Assembly (NCBI RefSeq): GCF_002366715.1
Contig: NZ_DFBS01000045.1
Location: 124,001-188,000, forward strand
Source of the DNA: Halomonas sp. UBA3074
GTDB taxonomy: Bacteria; Pseudomonadota; Gammaproteobacteria; Pseudomonadales; Halomonadaceae
Reading direction: 5' to 3'
DNA length: 64,000 bases
Shown here: in pieces, positions 1 through 8,024 of the stretch
How positions within the stretch are numbered: the first letter of the stretch is position 1
How the letters are laid out: each line of letters begins with the position of its first letter
Notes under the pieces: generated by a model
The model's input: the letters and a program-made list of their open reading frames with translations, nothing else
Databases searched by the model: none
Told to the model about the DNA's origin: nothing
Program-made: the position numbers and the translations under genes

Positions 1-245
1 CCGCGCATATTCACGTATCGGTGACCGGCCCTTCAATTTCAACCCGTCTGATTACCCAGATGTATTTTGAGGGCGACCCGCTGATTCCCCTGTGCCCCAT
101 CGTGCATACGCTGAAAGATCCGCTCGCGGTTGAGACGATGATTGGTCGACTCGATATGGCCCACAGTAAGCCGATGGATTGCCTTGCCTATCGCTTTGAT
201 GTGGTGGTACGCGGTGAGCTGCAGACCTACTTTGAAAACCAATAA
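1..245 (+). CDS. pcaH: Protocatechuate 3,4-dioxygenase beta subunit, 3' end only
   Basis: Partial gene cut by the window edge. The reading frame is open from base 3 and ends at TAA 243-245. The visible 80 or so residues are the C-terminal jelly-roll part of the beta subunit. The AHIHVS stretch at positions 3-20 holds the His-x-His pair that ligates the catalytic non-haem Fe(III) in this family, and it is followed by the typical TRLITQMYF-GDPL segment. The enzyme cleaves protocatechuate between its two hydroxyls to beta-carboxy-cis,cis-muconate in the cytoplasm. pcaG follows after 15 nt, so the two subunits are co-transcribed. A GTG at 21 is only an internal codon, not a start. Confidence 0.93.
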   Translation, partial: AHIHVSVTGPSISTRLITQMYFEGDPLIPLCPIVHTLKDPLAVETMIGRLDMAHSKPMDCLAYRFDVVVRGELQTYFENQ

Positions 246-260
246 GGGTGGGGATATCTC

Positions 261-893
261 ATGAATCAGCCTAACAGCCAGCCGACCAGCGACCTGATGC
301 TGCGTGAAACCGCCTCGCAAACCGCTGGCCCCTACGTGCACATTGGTCTGGCGCTTGCTGCGGCGGGCAACCCAGTGCGGGATGAAGAGATCTGGAACGA
401 GATGGCCAAGCCCGATGCCGAGGGTGAGCATATCGAAGTTGTCGGCATTGTCATCGACGGCAACGGCGACTTAGTACGCGATGCCTTTTTAGAAGCATGG
501 CAGGCCGATGCTAACGGTGAGTACCAAGCCGATTACGACCTCAGCAAACCGTTCAATAGCTTTGGCCGCACCGCGACGACGTTTGATCACGGCAGCGAGT
601 GGTCGCTGACGACCATTAAGCCCGGCGCGGTAAAGCACCCAAGCGGCCAAGTAATGGCCCCACATATCAACCTGACGCTGTTTGCCCGCGGGGTGAATAT
701 CCACCTGCAAACGCGGCTTTACTTTGACGATGAAGCGGAAGCGAACGCTCAGTGCCCGGTGCTATCGCGGATCGAGTCACCGGCGCGTCGCCAAACCTTG
801 ATCGCCAAGCGCGAAGAGGTCGATGGTAAGGTGCGCTACCGGTTGGATATCCGCCTGCAAGGTGAAGGCGAGACGGTGTTTTTCGATTTCTAG
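261..893 (+). CDS. pcaG: Protocatechuate 3,4-dioxygenase alpha subunit
   Basis: 210 aa, normal length for PcaG. It starts with the typical LRETASQTAGPYVHIG segment (residues 14-29), followed by the beta-sandwich with EAWQADANGEY near 76-86 and the ring-cleavage dioxygenase core up to the C-terminal RYRLDIRLQGEGETVFFDF. The alpha subunit shapes the active site but does not hold the iron; the Fe ligands sit in PcaH just upstream. It is the last gene of the pca transcript here: an intrinsic terminator follows at 931-962. pobA, 5.7 kb downstream, makes the substrate protocatechuate from 4-hydroxybenzoate. Confidence 0.96.
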   Translation: MNQPNSQPTSDLMLRETASQTAGPYVHIGLALAAAGNPVRDEEIWNEMAKPDAEGEHIEVVGIVIDGNGDLVRDAFLEAWQADANGEYQADYDLSKPFNSFGRTATTFDHGSEWSLTTIKPGAVKHPSGQVMAPHINLTLFARGVNIHLQTRLYFDDEAEANAQCPVLSRIESPARRQTLIAKREEVDGKVRYRLDIRLQGEGETVFFDF

Positions 894-930
894 CCCCTTA
901 GTCTGCAAGTTTGTGAATAAAAACCAAAAG

Positions 931-962
931 GCGTTGCTTATCCGTAAGCAGCGCTTTTTTTG
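931..962 (+). terminator. Intrinsic terminator of the pca transcript
   Basis: A 10-bp stem (one G-U pair) with a TCCG loop is followed by seven T residues. It lies 37 nt after pcaG. The rest of the 894-1217 gap holds no convincing gene (a short minus-strand frame at 898-1095 looks spurious) but does carry the palindrome at 1171-1185. Confidence 0.85.
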
Positions 963-1170
963 TTTGGGTTCGACCTTGGTAGGGCATTGATCTTGTAAAA
1001 ATCCAACTTTTACCTGTCATTGTACCTTTTGAAGACGGCGTGAAAGCAGCAACACTGGTGATGCGAGGCAGGAGGCTGAAAAGACCGGGCGACATAGCCT
1101 GAACATAGACGAATGTCGATTAGCCCTACGCCTCATAGTGAATTAATGTGAATACTTAAAGCGAACTACT

Positions 1171-1185
1171 ATTCGCTATACGAAC
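1171..1185. promoter_or_regulatory. IclR-like palindromic operator upstream of the TRAP operon
   Basis: ATTCGCTATACGAAC contains the dyad TTCG-N5-CGAA, 33 nt before the dctP start. A near-identical element, GTTCGCTATAAGAAC, with a second degenerate copy, lies upstream of the BKACE gene at 7978-8011. IclR-family regulators of aromatic catabolism (PcaR, PcaU type) bind palindromes of about this size. Which regulator binds is inference; no iclR gene is in the window. Confidence 0.5.
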
Positions 1186-1217
1186 TTACAATAATCCAAA
1201 AAGTCCTGGAGGCTCCA

Positions 1218-2249
1218 ATGAAAATGTCCCTATCCCGTTGTGTGTTGGCGGCAGCGATTGCTGGCCTTGCTGTTAGCTCTGCCCAGGCAGAGACGACGCT
1301 GCGTATGGCGCACTTTTGGCCTGGCCCTTCAGGCGTTAACCAAGATGTTTTGCAGGCGTGGGCCGATACCATTGAAGAAGAATCCAATGGTGATCTCACC
1401 ATTCAAATGTTCCCCGCTGGTACCTTAGCCAAACCAGATTCCATTTATGAAGCCGCTGCCAACGGCATCGCCGATATTGGCGCTACGGCACAGGGTTATA
1501 CGGCTGGCCGTTTCCCGCTGTCGCAAATTGTCGAGCTTCCAGGTGTCGCTTCAACGGCAACCCAAGGGGCGTGTGTGCTGCAAACTCTCTATGACGACGG
1601 CCATTTGGATAGCGAATACGAAGATACCCGCCCGCTGTTTATGTTTACCACGGGCCCTGGTGGTATCCACACCATCGACACCGATGTGCAAACCCCTGCC
1701 GATCTGGAAGGCCTGCGCATTCGCCGCCCCACCGCCGTCGCGGGTGAGATGCTGGAAAATATGGGTGCAAGCCCGGTGGGCATGCCAGCGCCCGATATTT
1801 ACACCTCCATGCAGCGCGGCGTGATTGATGGCTTAAGCTTTCCTTGGGAAGGTTTAAAAGGTTTCCGCGTTAATGAGCTAGTCAGTTATCACACCGAAGT
1901 GCCGTTCTACACGCTGATCTTTGTTGCCACCATGAACCAGCGTGCCTATGACGGCCTGACCCCTGAGCAGCAAGCGGTGATTGATAATAACTCAGGCATG
2001 AAATGGGCTGAAAACGCCGGTGCCGTGTTTGACCGCTTAGATGTGGAAGGCAAGCAAGAAGCGGTTGATGCGGGCCATACCATTCGTGAAATTGAAAACC
2101 CGCTTCAACACCCTGACTGGCAAGAGCCGCTCGAAACCGGTATCGAAAACTACCTAACACAGTTGGAAGAGCGTGGTTTGAGCCAAGCCCGCGAGGTGTA
2201 TGAGGCTGCACTGGCCGCTAGCGAGTCTTGTGGTACCCAAGAGGGGTAA
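1218..2249 (+). CDS. TRAP transporter substrate-binding protein (DctP family), aromatic-cluster TRAP
   Basis: 343 aa periplasmic solute-binding protein. A signal peptide of about 24 residues ends at SAQA before ETTLRMAHFW. The family pattern GLRIRRPTAVAGEMLENMGASPVGMPAPDIYTSMQ is spread over residues 165-199; R170 is in the position of the Arg that normally grips the ligand carboxylate in DctP proteins, so a carboxylated ligand is likely. A clear Shine-Dalgarno GGAGG precedes ATG 1218. Six nt separate it from the small membrane subunit. Its position between pcaHG and an aromatic aldehyde dehydrogenase plus pobA suggests an aromatic acid such as 4-hydroxybenzoate or a lignin monomer as ligand; this is inference from context. 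Confidence 0.9.
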   Translation: MKMSLSRCVLAAAIAGLAVSSAQAETTLRMAHFWPGPSGVNQDVLQAWADTIEEESNGDLTIQMFPAGTLAKPDSIYEAAANGIADIGATAQGYTAGRFPLSQIVELPGVASTATQGACVLQTLYDDGHLDSEYEDTRPLFMFTTGPGGIHTIDTDVQTPADLEGLRIRRPTAVAGEMLENMGASPVGMPAPDIYTSMQRGVIDGLSFPWEGLKGFRVNELVSYHTEVPFYTLIFVATMNQRAYDGLTPEQQAVIDNNSGMKWAENAGAVFDRLDVEGKQEAVDAGHTIREIENPLQHPDWQEPLETGIENYLTQLEERGLSQAREVYEAALAASESCGTQEG

Positions 2250-2255
2250 GTTTTT

Positions 2256-2801
2256 ATGCAGTCTAGTCTCTCTTTTCAACAACTCCTCTTTCGGGCCAGC
2301 CATTGGCTGGCCCTTGTTTGTCGCTTGGTGGCGGGAATCGCACTGATCGGGCTGTTGGCGGTCACCATTGCCGATGTCAGTACTCGCTATCTTTCCCGGC
2401 TAACGGAAGGAGCCATTGCGTTGCGTGTTTCCGGCAGCGTTGAGTTGGTTAGCTATTTGATGCTGTTCGCACTATTGGCGGCAATGGCCGCTAATGTCGA
2501 GAAAAGCCAAGTGGTGGTGGAAGCATTCTCGCACCGCTTACCCCAGGCGATTAAAAATCGTATCCAAGGGCTATTTTTGCTGGGCTTTACGGCGCTGGGG
2601 CTAATCCTGTTTGTGGGATTACTGGACTCTGCTGCTGCCGCCACGCAGTACGGAGAAGTCACTCAAGATCTGCGCTTGCCCATGGGCCCTATTTTCCAAT
2701 TGGCAGCGGTGCTCAGCTTACTGCTGGGGTTGCGAAGTTTTATGCATGCGCTGCTGGGCATGATCTATGCCACTGGTGAGGAGGCGCCTCATGGGGAGTG
2801 A
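2256..2801 (+). CDS. TRAP transporter small membrane subunit (DctQ family)
   Basis: 181 aa integral membrane protein with about four hydrophobic helices (roughly residues 21-41, 63-81, 101-122, 141-165), as expected for DctQ. The ADVSTRYLSR and SVELVSYLMLFALLAAMAA segments are typical of the family. It pairs with the DctM subunit, whose start codon at 2791 lies inside the end of this gene, an 11-nt overlap implying translational coupling. Confidence 0.92.
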   Translation: MQSSLSFQQLLFRASHWLALVCRLVAGIALIGLLAVTIADVSTRYLSRLTEGAIALRVSGSVELVSYLMLFALLAAMAANVEKSQVVVEAFSHRLPQAIKNRIQGLFLLGFTALGLILFVGLLDSAAAATQYGEVTQDLRLPMGPIFQLAAVLSLLLGLRSFMHALLGMIYATGEEAPHGE

Positions 2802-4080
2802 AGCGATTGGCGCCATCGGGCTAGGGCTTTTATTGGTATTAATGATTCTGCGTGTGCCCGTTGCCCTCACGATGCTGATCGTGGGCGTGGTGGGCTTTGC
2901 GCAAATCATTAGTTGGGACGCAGCCGTTGCGCAGTTAAAAACAGTGCCGGTAGAAGTGCTCTCGAACTACAGCTTCAGTGCCGTACCCATGTTTATCTTA
3001 ATGGGCGTGCTGGCGGCCCATTCGGGCATGGCCGGTAAGCTGTTTGATTCAACGCGGATCATTTGCGGTGGCTGGAAGGGCGGCCTGGCGATTGCAGCGG
3101 TGGGCTCATGCGGTATCTTCTCGGCGATTTCCGGCTCTTCGTTAGCGACTGCGAGCACCATGACGCGAGTGGCGTTGCCGGAGATGGAGCGCTATGGCTA
3201 TAACCGTGGCTTGGCCACCGGGGCGCTTGCTGCGGGCGGCACGCTGGGTATTATGATTCCACCCAGTATTGCGCTGCTGATCTACGCCATTCTAACTGAG
3301 CAGTCCGTGGGCGATATGTTCATGGCGGGTCTGATCCCTGGCCTCTTGGGGCTAGTGATGTACTCCCTGACCATTACCGTGGTGATGTGGCTGCGCCCCT
3401 CACTGGCGGTGGCCGGTCAGCCTACGGCTTGGAAAGAGAAGTTGCTCTCGCTGACCGGCTTGGTGCCTTTCTTTGGCGTTTTCCTGGTGATGATTCTAGG
3501 CATTTATTTTGGTGCCTTTACACCAACGGAAGGCGCTAGTGTCGGGGCGTTCGCCACGCTGCTTTATGCCCTGGTAAAAGGAATGCGCGGTGCGCAGCTA
3601 TGGGCCAGCGTCCAAGAGACTTTGGCGCTCTCTGCCGTGGTGTTCTTTATGCTGGTAGGGGCTGAAACGCTGGGTTATTTCATCTCCGTTTCGCGCATTT
3701 CGTTTTCCATTACTGACGTGCTCTACGGCATGGATCTAACGCCACTCGTCGTCGTGCTGTGCATCCTGGCGCTCTACTTTGTGCTGGGCATGTTTATGGA
3801 CTCCATCGCGATGCTGGTGATCACCGTTCCTGTGGTGTATCCGATCATTCAGGCGATGGGCATTGATCCTGTCTGGTTCGGTATTCTTACCGTATTGACG
3901 GTAGAGCTGGGGCTTATGACCCCGCCGGTGGGGATGAACGTGTTTGTGATTAAAGCGATGGCGCCGCATGTGGGGCTAGGTGAGATTTTTAAAGGGGTCG
4001 CGCCATTCGTAGTCTCTGACTTACTACGCCTTGCGCTGCTCATCGCTTTCCCCATCCTGAGTACTATGTTTCTGCTGTAG
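2791..4080 (+). CDS. TRAP transporter large membrane subunit (DctM family)
   Basis: 429 aa, about 12 transmembrane helices, the channel-forming subunit that uses a Na+ gradient to import the ligand delivered by the 1218 protein. I use ATG 2791, preceded by GTGAGGAGG at 2776-2784, rather than an in-frame codon at 2767 further inside dctQ. Family features include VPMFILMGVLAAHSG, the GTLGIMIPPSIALLIYA loop in the first half, and the second-half repeat GLMTPPVGMNVFVIKAMAP. The aldehyde dehydrogenase gene follows after 27 nt, probably in the same transcript. Confidence 0.94.
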   Translation: MGSEAIGAIGLGLLLVLMILRVPVALTMLIVGVVGFAQIISWDAAVAQLKTVPVEVLSNYSFSAVPMFILMGVLAAHSGMAGKLFDSTRIICGGWKGGLAIAAVGSCGIFSAISGSSLATASTMTRVALPEMERYGYNRGLATGALAAGGTLGIMIPPSIALLIYAILTEQSVGDMFMAGLIPGLLGLVMYSLTITVVMWLRPSLAVAGQPTAWKEKLLSLTGLVPFFGVFLVMILGIYFGAFTPTEGASVGAFATLLYALVKGMRGAQLWASVQETLALSAVVFFMLVGAETLGYFISVSRISFSITDVLYGMDLTPLVVVLCILALYFVLGMFMDSIAMLVITVPVVYPIIQAMGIDPVWFGILTVLTVELGLMTPPVGMNVFVIKAMAPHVGLGEIFKGVAPFVVSDLLRLALLIAFPILSTMFLL

Positions 4081-4107
4081 GCTTTTTTACTACAAGGAGT
4101 TAAGGCC

Positions 4108-5559
4108 ATGTTCACCACTCAGCTATTGTCGGCGGGCCAATCAACCGCTGCTGAGCAAACTGCCACCTTTACCCGCGCGAACCCATTAAGCGGTGAAGTG
4201 GTCACCACCGCTGCGGCAGCAAGTGTCGGTGATGCGAACACGGCAGCGGACGCCGCAGGCAGTGCGTTTGAAGCATGGTCAAGAACAGGCCCAGGGGAGC
4301 GACGCGCCAAACTGCTTAAAGCGGCTGAGCTAATGGAAGCACGTCAGGGGGATTTCATCGATCGAATGGTAGAAGAGACCGGTGCCACGCTAGGCTGGGC
4401 AGGGTTTAACGTTAAAGTGGCGGCTGATGTATTGCGTGAAGCAGCGGCGTTAACGACGCAAATCCAAGGCGATATCATCCCCTCGAACGTACCTGACAGT
4501 ATGGCGATGGGCGTGCGTGTACCTTGTGGCGTCGTGGTGGGCATCGCACCCTGGAATGCGCCGATTATTCTGGGTACGCGAGCCATCGCCACGCCCTTGG
4601 CCTGCGGCAATAGCGTTATTTTGAAAGCTTCCGAGCAGTGCCCTGCGACGCACCATTTGATTGGTGAAGTGCTACAGGAAGCAGGGTTTGTCGATGGTGT
4701 CATCAATGTGATTACCAACGCACCGGATAACGCCGCTGATGTCGTAAGCGCGTTGATTGCCCACCCTGCGGTACGCCGGATTAACTTCACTGGCTCCACT
4801 GGTGTAGGCAAAATCATTGCCGAGCAAGCGGCCAAACAGTTGAAGCCCGTGCTGCTTGAGTTGGGTGGCAAGGCACCGTTTGTGGTATTGGATGATGCGG
4901 ATATCGATGCCGCCGTGGACGCAGCGATTTTTGGCGCGTTCTTTAACCAAGGCCAGATCTGCATGTCCACCGAGCGAGTGATTGTTGATCACCAAGTGGC
5001 GGATACTTTTGTAGAAAAATTTGCTGCCCGTGCTCAGGCGCTAAAAGCAGGCGACCCGCGTGATGAAAGCAACGCGCTCGGCACGTTAATCAACGCGCAG
5101 TCAGGTGAAAAACTCAATAGTTTGATTGATGATGCCGTGAACCAAGGCGCCCGCTTAGCCGCGGGTGGCAAAGCCGAAGGCGTGGTGATGCAGGCCACGG
5201 TCATCGATGGTGTGACCAGTGCTATGCGGCTGTATAGCGAAGAGTCGTTTGGCCCGGTGGTGGCGGTGATTCGCGTTAACGGTGAAGAAGAGGCAGTGCG
5301 CATCGCCAACGATAGCGAGTACGGCCTCTCATCAGCGGTGTTCAGCCGCGATAGCGCACGCGCCATGAGAGTGGCAGGCCGCTTACAAACGGGTATCTGC
5401 CATATCAACGCCCCCACGGTACACGATGAACCGCAAATGCCCTTCGGCGGCGTCAAATCCAGCGGCTATGGACGCTTTGGCGGTAAAGCCGGCATCGAAG
5501 AGTTCACCGAACTACGCTGGATGACGATGCAGCTGGGGCCACGGCATTATCCTATTTAG
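4108..5559 (+). CDS. NAD(P)+-dependent aromatic aldehyde dehydrogenase (vanillin/salicylaldehyde dehydrogenase-like)
   Basis: 483 aa, full-length class of the ALDH superfamily. Seen directly: the N150 region GIAPWNAPI, the cofactor loop NFTGSTGVGK (226-235), the general base E251 in LLELGGKAPF, and the nucleophile C285 in NQGQICMSTER. The QICMSTER context and overall sequence most resemble vanillin, salicylaldehyde and benzaldehyde dehydrogenases. With PobA next door the natural reaction would be 4-hydroxybenzaldehyde to 4-hydroxybenzoate or vanillin to vanillate; which aldehyde is not decided by sequence. Start ATG 4108 has AAGGAG 11 nt upstream. It ends 4 nt before the convergent AraC regulator. 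Confidence 0.9.
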   Translation: MFTTQLLSAGQSTAAEQTATFTRANPLSGEVVTTAAAASVGDANTAADAAGSAFEAWSRTGPGERRAKLLKAAELMEARQGDFIDRMVEETGATLGWAGFNVKVAADVLREAAALTTQIQGDIIPSNVPDSMAMGVRVPCGVVVGIAPWNAPIILGTRAIATPLACGNSVILKASEQCPATHHLIGEVLQEAGFVDGVINVITNAPDNAADVVSALIAHPAVRRINFTGSTGVGKIIAEQAAKQLKPVLLELGGKAPFVVLDDADIDAAVDAAIFGAFFNQGQICMSTERVIVDHQVADTFVEKFAARAQALKAGDPRDESNALGTLINAQSGEKLNSLIDDAVNQGARLAAGGKAEGVVMQATVIDGVTSAMRLYSEESFGPVVAVIRVNGEEEAVRIANDSEYGLSSAVFSRDSARAMRVAGRLQTGICHINAPTVHDEPQMPFGGVKSSGYGRFGGKAGIEEFTELRWMTMQLGPRHYPI

Positions 5560-5563
5560 CATC

Positions 5564-6490
5564 CTATTTAGCGATATGGTTAACCGCCGTTTGACGCAGC
5601 CGAAACTCACGTGGCGAAAACGCTGTATTGCGCTTAAAAAAGCGCGTGAAGTAGGCGGGTTCAGAGAAGCCTAAGCTGTCAGAGACTTGGCCAATGGTCA
5701 TATTGGTATAGGTGAGCTGACGCTTGGCTTCTAGCAGTAGGCGCTCATGCAACAGCTGCAGGGCGCTGCGACCGGCGATTTGGCGGCACAGCATATTCAA
5801 GTGTGCGCTACTCACTCCTACCTGCTCGGCTAACGCTTCAATACTGGGCTGCTGACGGTAGTGTGCTTCGACCAGTGCCTGATAATGCTCTAAATGTTGC
5901 CGCCCCGTGTCGCGCTGGCGCGGGCCATAACGTTTCGCGGGAGTACCAGCAGCACTTAGGCGCGATAGTTCGACTACTAATGCTTGAATAAGTGCTTCGA
6001 GCAGCCTGTCTCTCCCTGGGGCAGGCTGGCGGTACTCCTGGTCGATCTGCGACACCAGCGTGGCAATGCGCGCTGGCTGGTTTTCCCCCCTTTGGCTCGA
6101 AAGGGGCAGGTGATAAAAGTCGGCTTTTTTAAGCGCACTGCTTTCACCCATGAGGCTATGTAAGTGGTCTGCCAGCGGTTTGGCCAGGGTAATAATGTGT
6201 CCTTGCACATCAGGCGAGAAGCGGAAGCCGTGAATCGCCATCGCGGGCACAATAATCGCGACGATACCTTGTAAGTGATGGCTCGTTCCCTCCAGTGCTA
6301 ACTCAACGCTTCCTTGGCTAATAAAGAGAATATGCACCAGGTCGGCGTGACGATGCGGGCGAATAAGCCAGTCATGTAGCCGGCTGCGCTCGGGAATCGA
6401 TTCGCAGTGAAGCAAATCGGGTGTCGGCCAGTGCTGGGTCTCGCCATAGAGTTTAAATACCGGAACGGAGGTTGCCGATGAGGTTGCCAT
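5564..6490 (-). CDS. pobR: AraC/XylS-family transcription regulator, probable PobR-type activator of pobA
   Basis: 308 aa. The N-terminal part is an AraC-type cupin with the HRHADLVHILFISQGSVELALEG strand pattern; the C-terminal 100 residues hold two helix-turn-helix motifs (IEALAEQVGVSSAHLNMLCRQ and IGQVSDSLGFSEPAYFTRFFKR). Divergent orientation from pobA, 146 nt apart, is the standard arrangement of the AraC-type PobR found in Pseudomonas and relatives. I chose ATG 6490 because AAGGAG lies 9 nt before it; an in-frame ATG at 6499 would touch that same Shine-Dalgarno. The effector is likely 4-hydroxybenzoate (inference). Confidence 0.85.
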   Translation of the reverse strand: MATSSATSVPVFKLYGETQHWPTPDLLHCESIPERSRLHDWLIRPHRHADLVHILFISQGSVELALEGTSHHLQGIVAIIVPAMAIHGFRFSPDVQGHIITLAKPLADHLHSLMGESSALKKADFYHLPLSSQRGENQPARIATLVSQIDQEYRQPAPGRDRLLEALIQALVVELSRLSAAGTPAKRYGPRQRDTGRQHLEHYQALVEAHYRQQPSIEALAEQVGVSSAHLNMLCRQIAGRSALQLLHERLLLEAKRQLTYTNMTIGQVSDSLGFSEPAYFTRFFKRNTAFSPREFRLRQTAVNHIAK

Positions 6491-6546
6491 CTCCTGCATC
6501 TCCTTTACGACTAAGGTGGGGTGATAAAGCGCTAAATGTCCAATAA

Positions 6547-6560
6547 TTGATCTAAATCAT
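6547..6560. promoter_or_regulatory. FNR/Anr-like site between pobR and pobA
   Basis: TTGATCTAAATCAT matches the FNR/Anr consensus TTGAT-N4-ATCAA at 9 of 10 defined bases. It lies 77 nt before the pobA start in the divergent intergenic region. A 12-bp perfect palindrome, AACTTATAAGTT, follows at 6595-6606 and is another candidate operator, for example for the AraC protein. A chance match is possible. Confidence 0.35.
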
Positions 6561-6636
6561 GCCTTATTGTGCGGCGTGTTTCATTGAAAAATACAACTTA
6601 TAAGTTTTGGTCAATGACAATGAAGAGGCACTCCTT

Positions 6637-7821
6637 ATGAAGACCCAGGTCGCGATTATTGGCGCAGGCCCTTCTGGCCTCTTGCTGGGCCAGCTACTCC
6701 ATCGCCAAGGCATCGATAACGTGATTGTTGAGCGGCGTAGCGGTGAGTATGTATTGAGCCGTATCCGCGCCGGTGTGCTTGAGCAGGGCATGGTGGACTT
6801 GCTGCGCGAGGCGGGTGTTGACCAGCGCATGGATAAAGAAGGCTTACCCCATGACGGCTTTGAGCTTGTGTTCGACAACCGCCGGGTGCGAGTCGCTCTG
6901 GACGAGCTAACCGGCGGCAGTAAAGTGATGGTGTACGGCCAAACCGAGGTAACGCGGGATCTGATGGAGGCGCGCGAAGCCGCTGGTGGAACCACGCTTT
7001 ATGAAGCAGAGAACGTGCAGCCCCACGACCTGGAGAGTGACAGCCCCTATCTCACCTTTGAGCACAACGGCGAGACGGTCAGGCTTGACTGCGACTACAT
7101 CGCCGGTTGCGATGGCTACCATGGCGTCTCCCGCCAGGCGATTCCTCAAGACCGCATCAAAGAGTTTGAAAAGGTGTACCCGTTTGGCTGGCTGGGCATG
7201 CTCTCGGATACCCCGCCGGTCTCCGATGAGCTGATTTATGCACGCCATGAGCGTGGCTTTAGCCTGTGCAGCATGCGCTCTGCTACTCGTAGCCGTTACT
7301 ACCTTCAAGTACCGTTAGATGAAAAAGTAGAAGATTGGTCTGATGAACGCTTTTGGGAAGAGCTTAAGCGCCGTCTGCCGGACGAGGTGGCCGCAAAGCT
7401 TGTCACCGGGCCCTCCATTGAGAAAAGCATCGCGCCGCTGCGTAGCTATGTGGTCGAACCCATGCAGTACGGGCGGCTGTTCCTGGTCGGCGATGCGGCG
7501 CATATTGTGCCGCCTACGGGGGCGAAAGGACTGAACCTAGCCGCGAGTGATGTGAATACGCTTTATCGGCTAATGGTGAAGGTGTATGAGGAAGGCCGAA
7601 CAGATTTGATCGAGCGCTATTCGCAAACCTGCCTGAAGCGCATCTGGAAAGCCGAGCGCTTCTCCTGGTGGATGACCTCGATGCTGCATAACTTCTCGGA
7701 TGAGGAGGATTTCAACAGCCGCATGCAGTTGGCCGAGCTGGACTATGTGACGAGCTCAAAAGCTGGGATGACGACTATCGCGGAAAACTATGTGGGTCTG
7801 CCCTACGAGTCGCTGGAATAG
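6637..7821 (+). CDS. pobA: 4-hydroxybenzoate 3-monooxygenase
   Basis: 394 aa, exactly the length of the Pseudomonas enzyme, a FAD flavoprotein that hydroxylates 4-hydroxybenzoate to protocatechuate with NADPH and O2. Seen: the GxGxxG FAD motif (residues 9-14), the DG motif CDYIAGCDG (152-160) and the GD motif LVGDAAHIVPPTGAKGLNLA (283-302). The substrate-site residues known from the Pseudomonas structure are conserved at identical numbers: Y201, S212, R214, Y222, P293 and Y385. Start ATG 6637 gives this match; an upstream in-frame codon at 6607 would add a non-homologous leader. Product feeds PcaHG; expression is probably driven by the divergent AraC regulator. Confidence 0.97.
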   Translation: MKTQVAIIGAGPSGLLLGQLLHRQGIDNVIVERRSGEYVLSRIRAGVLEQGMVDLLREAGVDQRMDKEGLPHDGFELVFDNRRVRVALDELTGGSKVMVYGQTEVTRDLMEAREAAGGTTLYEAENVQPHDLESDSPYLTFEHNGETVRLDCDYIAGCDGYHGVSRQAIPQDRIKEFEKVYPFGWLGMLSDTPPVSDELIYARHERGFSLCSMRSATRSRYYLQVPLDEKVEDWSDERFWEELKRRLPDEVAAKLVTGPSIEKSIAPLRSYVVEPMQYGRLFLVGDAAHIVPPTGAKGLNLAASDVNTLYRLMVKVYEEGRTDLIERYSQTCLKRIWKAERFSWWMTSMLHNFSDEEDFNSRMQLAELDYVTSSKAGMTTIAENYVGLPYESLE

Positions 7822-7853
7822 GCCTCATCTGCTCTTTTAGCCCTATCCTCCTT

Positions 7854-7879
7854 GCCCAAGTTACCGCTTGGGCTTTTTT
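7854..7879 (+). terminator. Intrinsic terminator after pobA
   Basis: 7-bp stem GCCCAAG/CTTGGGC with a 6-nt loop, followed by TTTTTT, 33 nt after the pobA stop. Confidence 0.85.
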
Positions 7880-7892
7880 CCTTTATAAGCCG

Positions 7893-7934
7893 TCTACGTT
7901 CTACGTTCTACTTTCTATGTCTTATGTTTAATGT
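7893..7934. repeat. Degenerate 7-bp tandem repeat (about six units)
   Basis: Units run TCTACGT, TCTACGT, TCTACTT, TCTATGT, CTTATGT, TTAATGT. The array lies between the pobA terminator and the tandem palindromes in front of the BKACE gene. Function unknown. Confidence 0.5.
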
Positions 7935-7977
7935 TTGTTCTGAAGTGTTTGACGGTTATAAGTTACTGAGCTATTTT

Positions 7978-8011
7978 GTTCGTTATACAAATTAATGTTC
8001 GCTATAAGAAC
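7978..8011. promoter_or_regulatory. Two tandem IclR-like palindromes upstream of BKACE
   Basis: A degenerate copy, GTTCGTTATACAAAT (7978-7992), and a good copy, GTTCGCTATAAGAAC (7997-8011), start 19 nt apart. The second has the outer dyad GTTC...GAAC and differs little from the element at 1171-1185. It ends 13 nt before the BKACE start codon, so binding there would cover the transcript start or leader. Confidence 0.5.
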
Positions 8012-8024
8012 AAGAGAGATGCCC

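Noticed and set aside
898..1095. 65-codon minus-strand frame after pcaG
   Set aside because: It overlaps the terminator hairpin at 931-962 and has no protein-like features.
4344..4970. 208-codon minus-strand frame inside the aldehyde dehydrogenase gene
   Set aside because: Shadow of a well-conserved plus-strand gene; composition (Ser, Thr, Pro) follows from the opposite strand.
7995..8024. Earlier in-frame ATG for the BKACE gene
   Set aside because: It lies inside the operator palindrome and has no Shine-Dalgarno; ATG 8025 has one and gives the family N-terminus.
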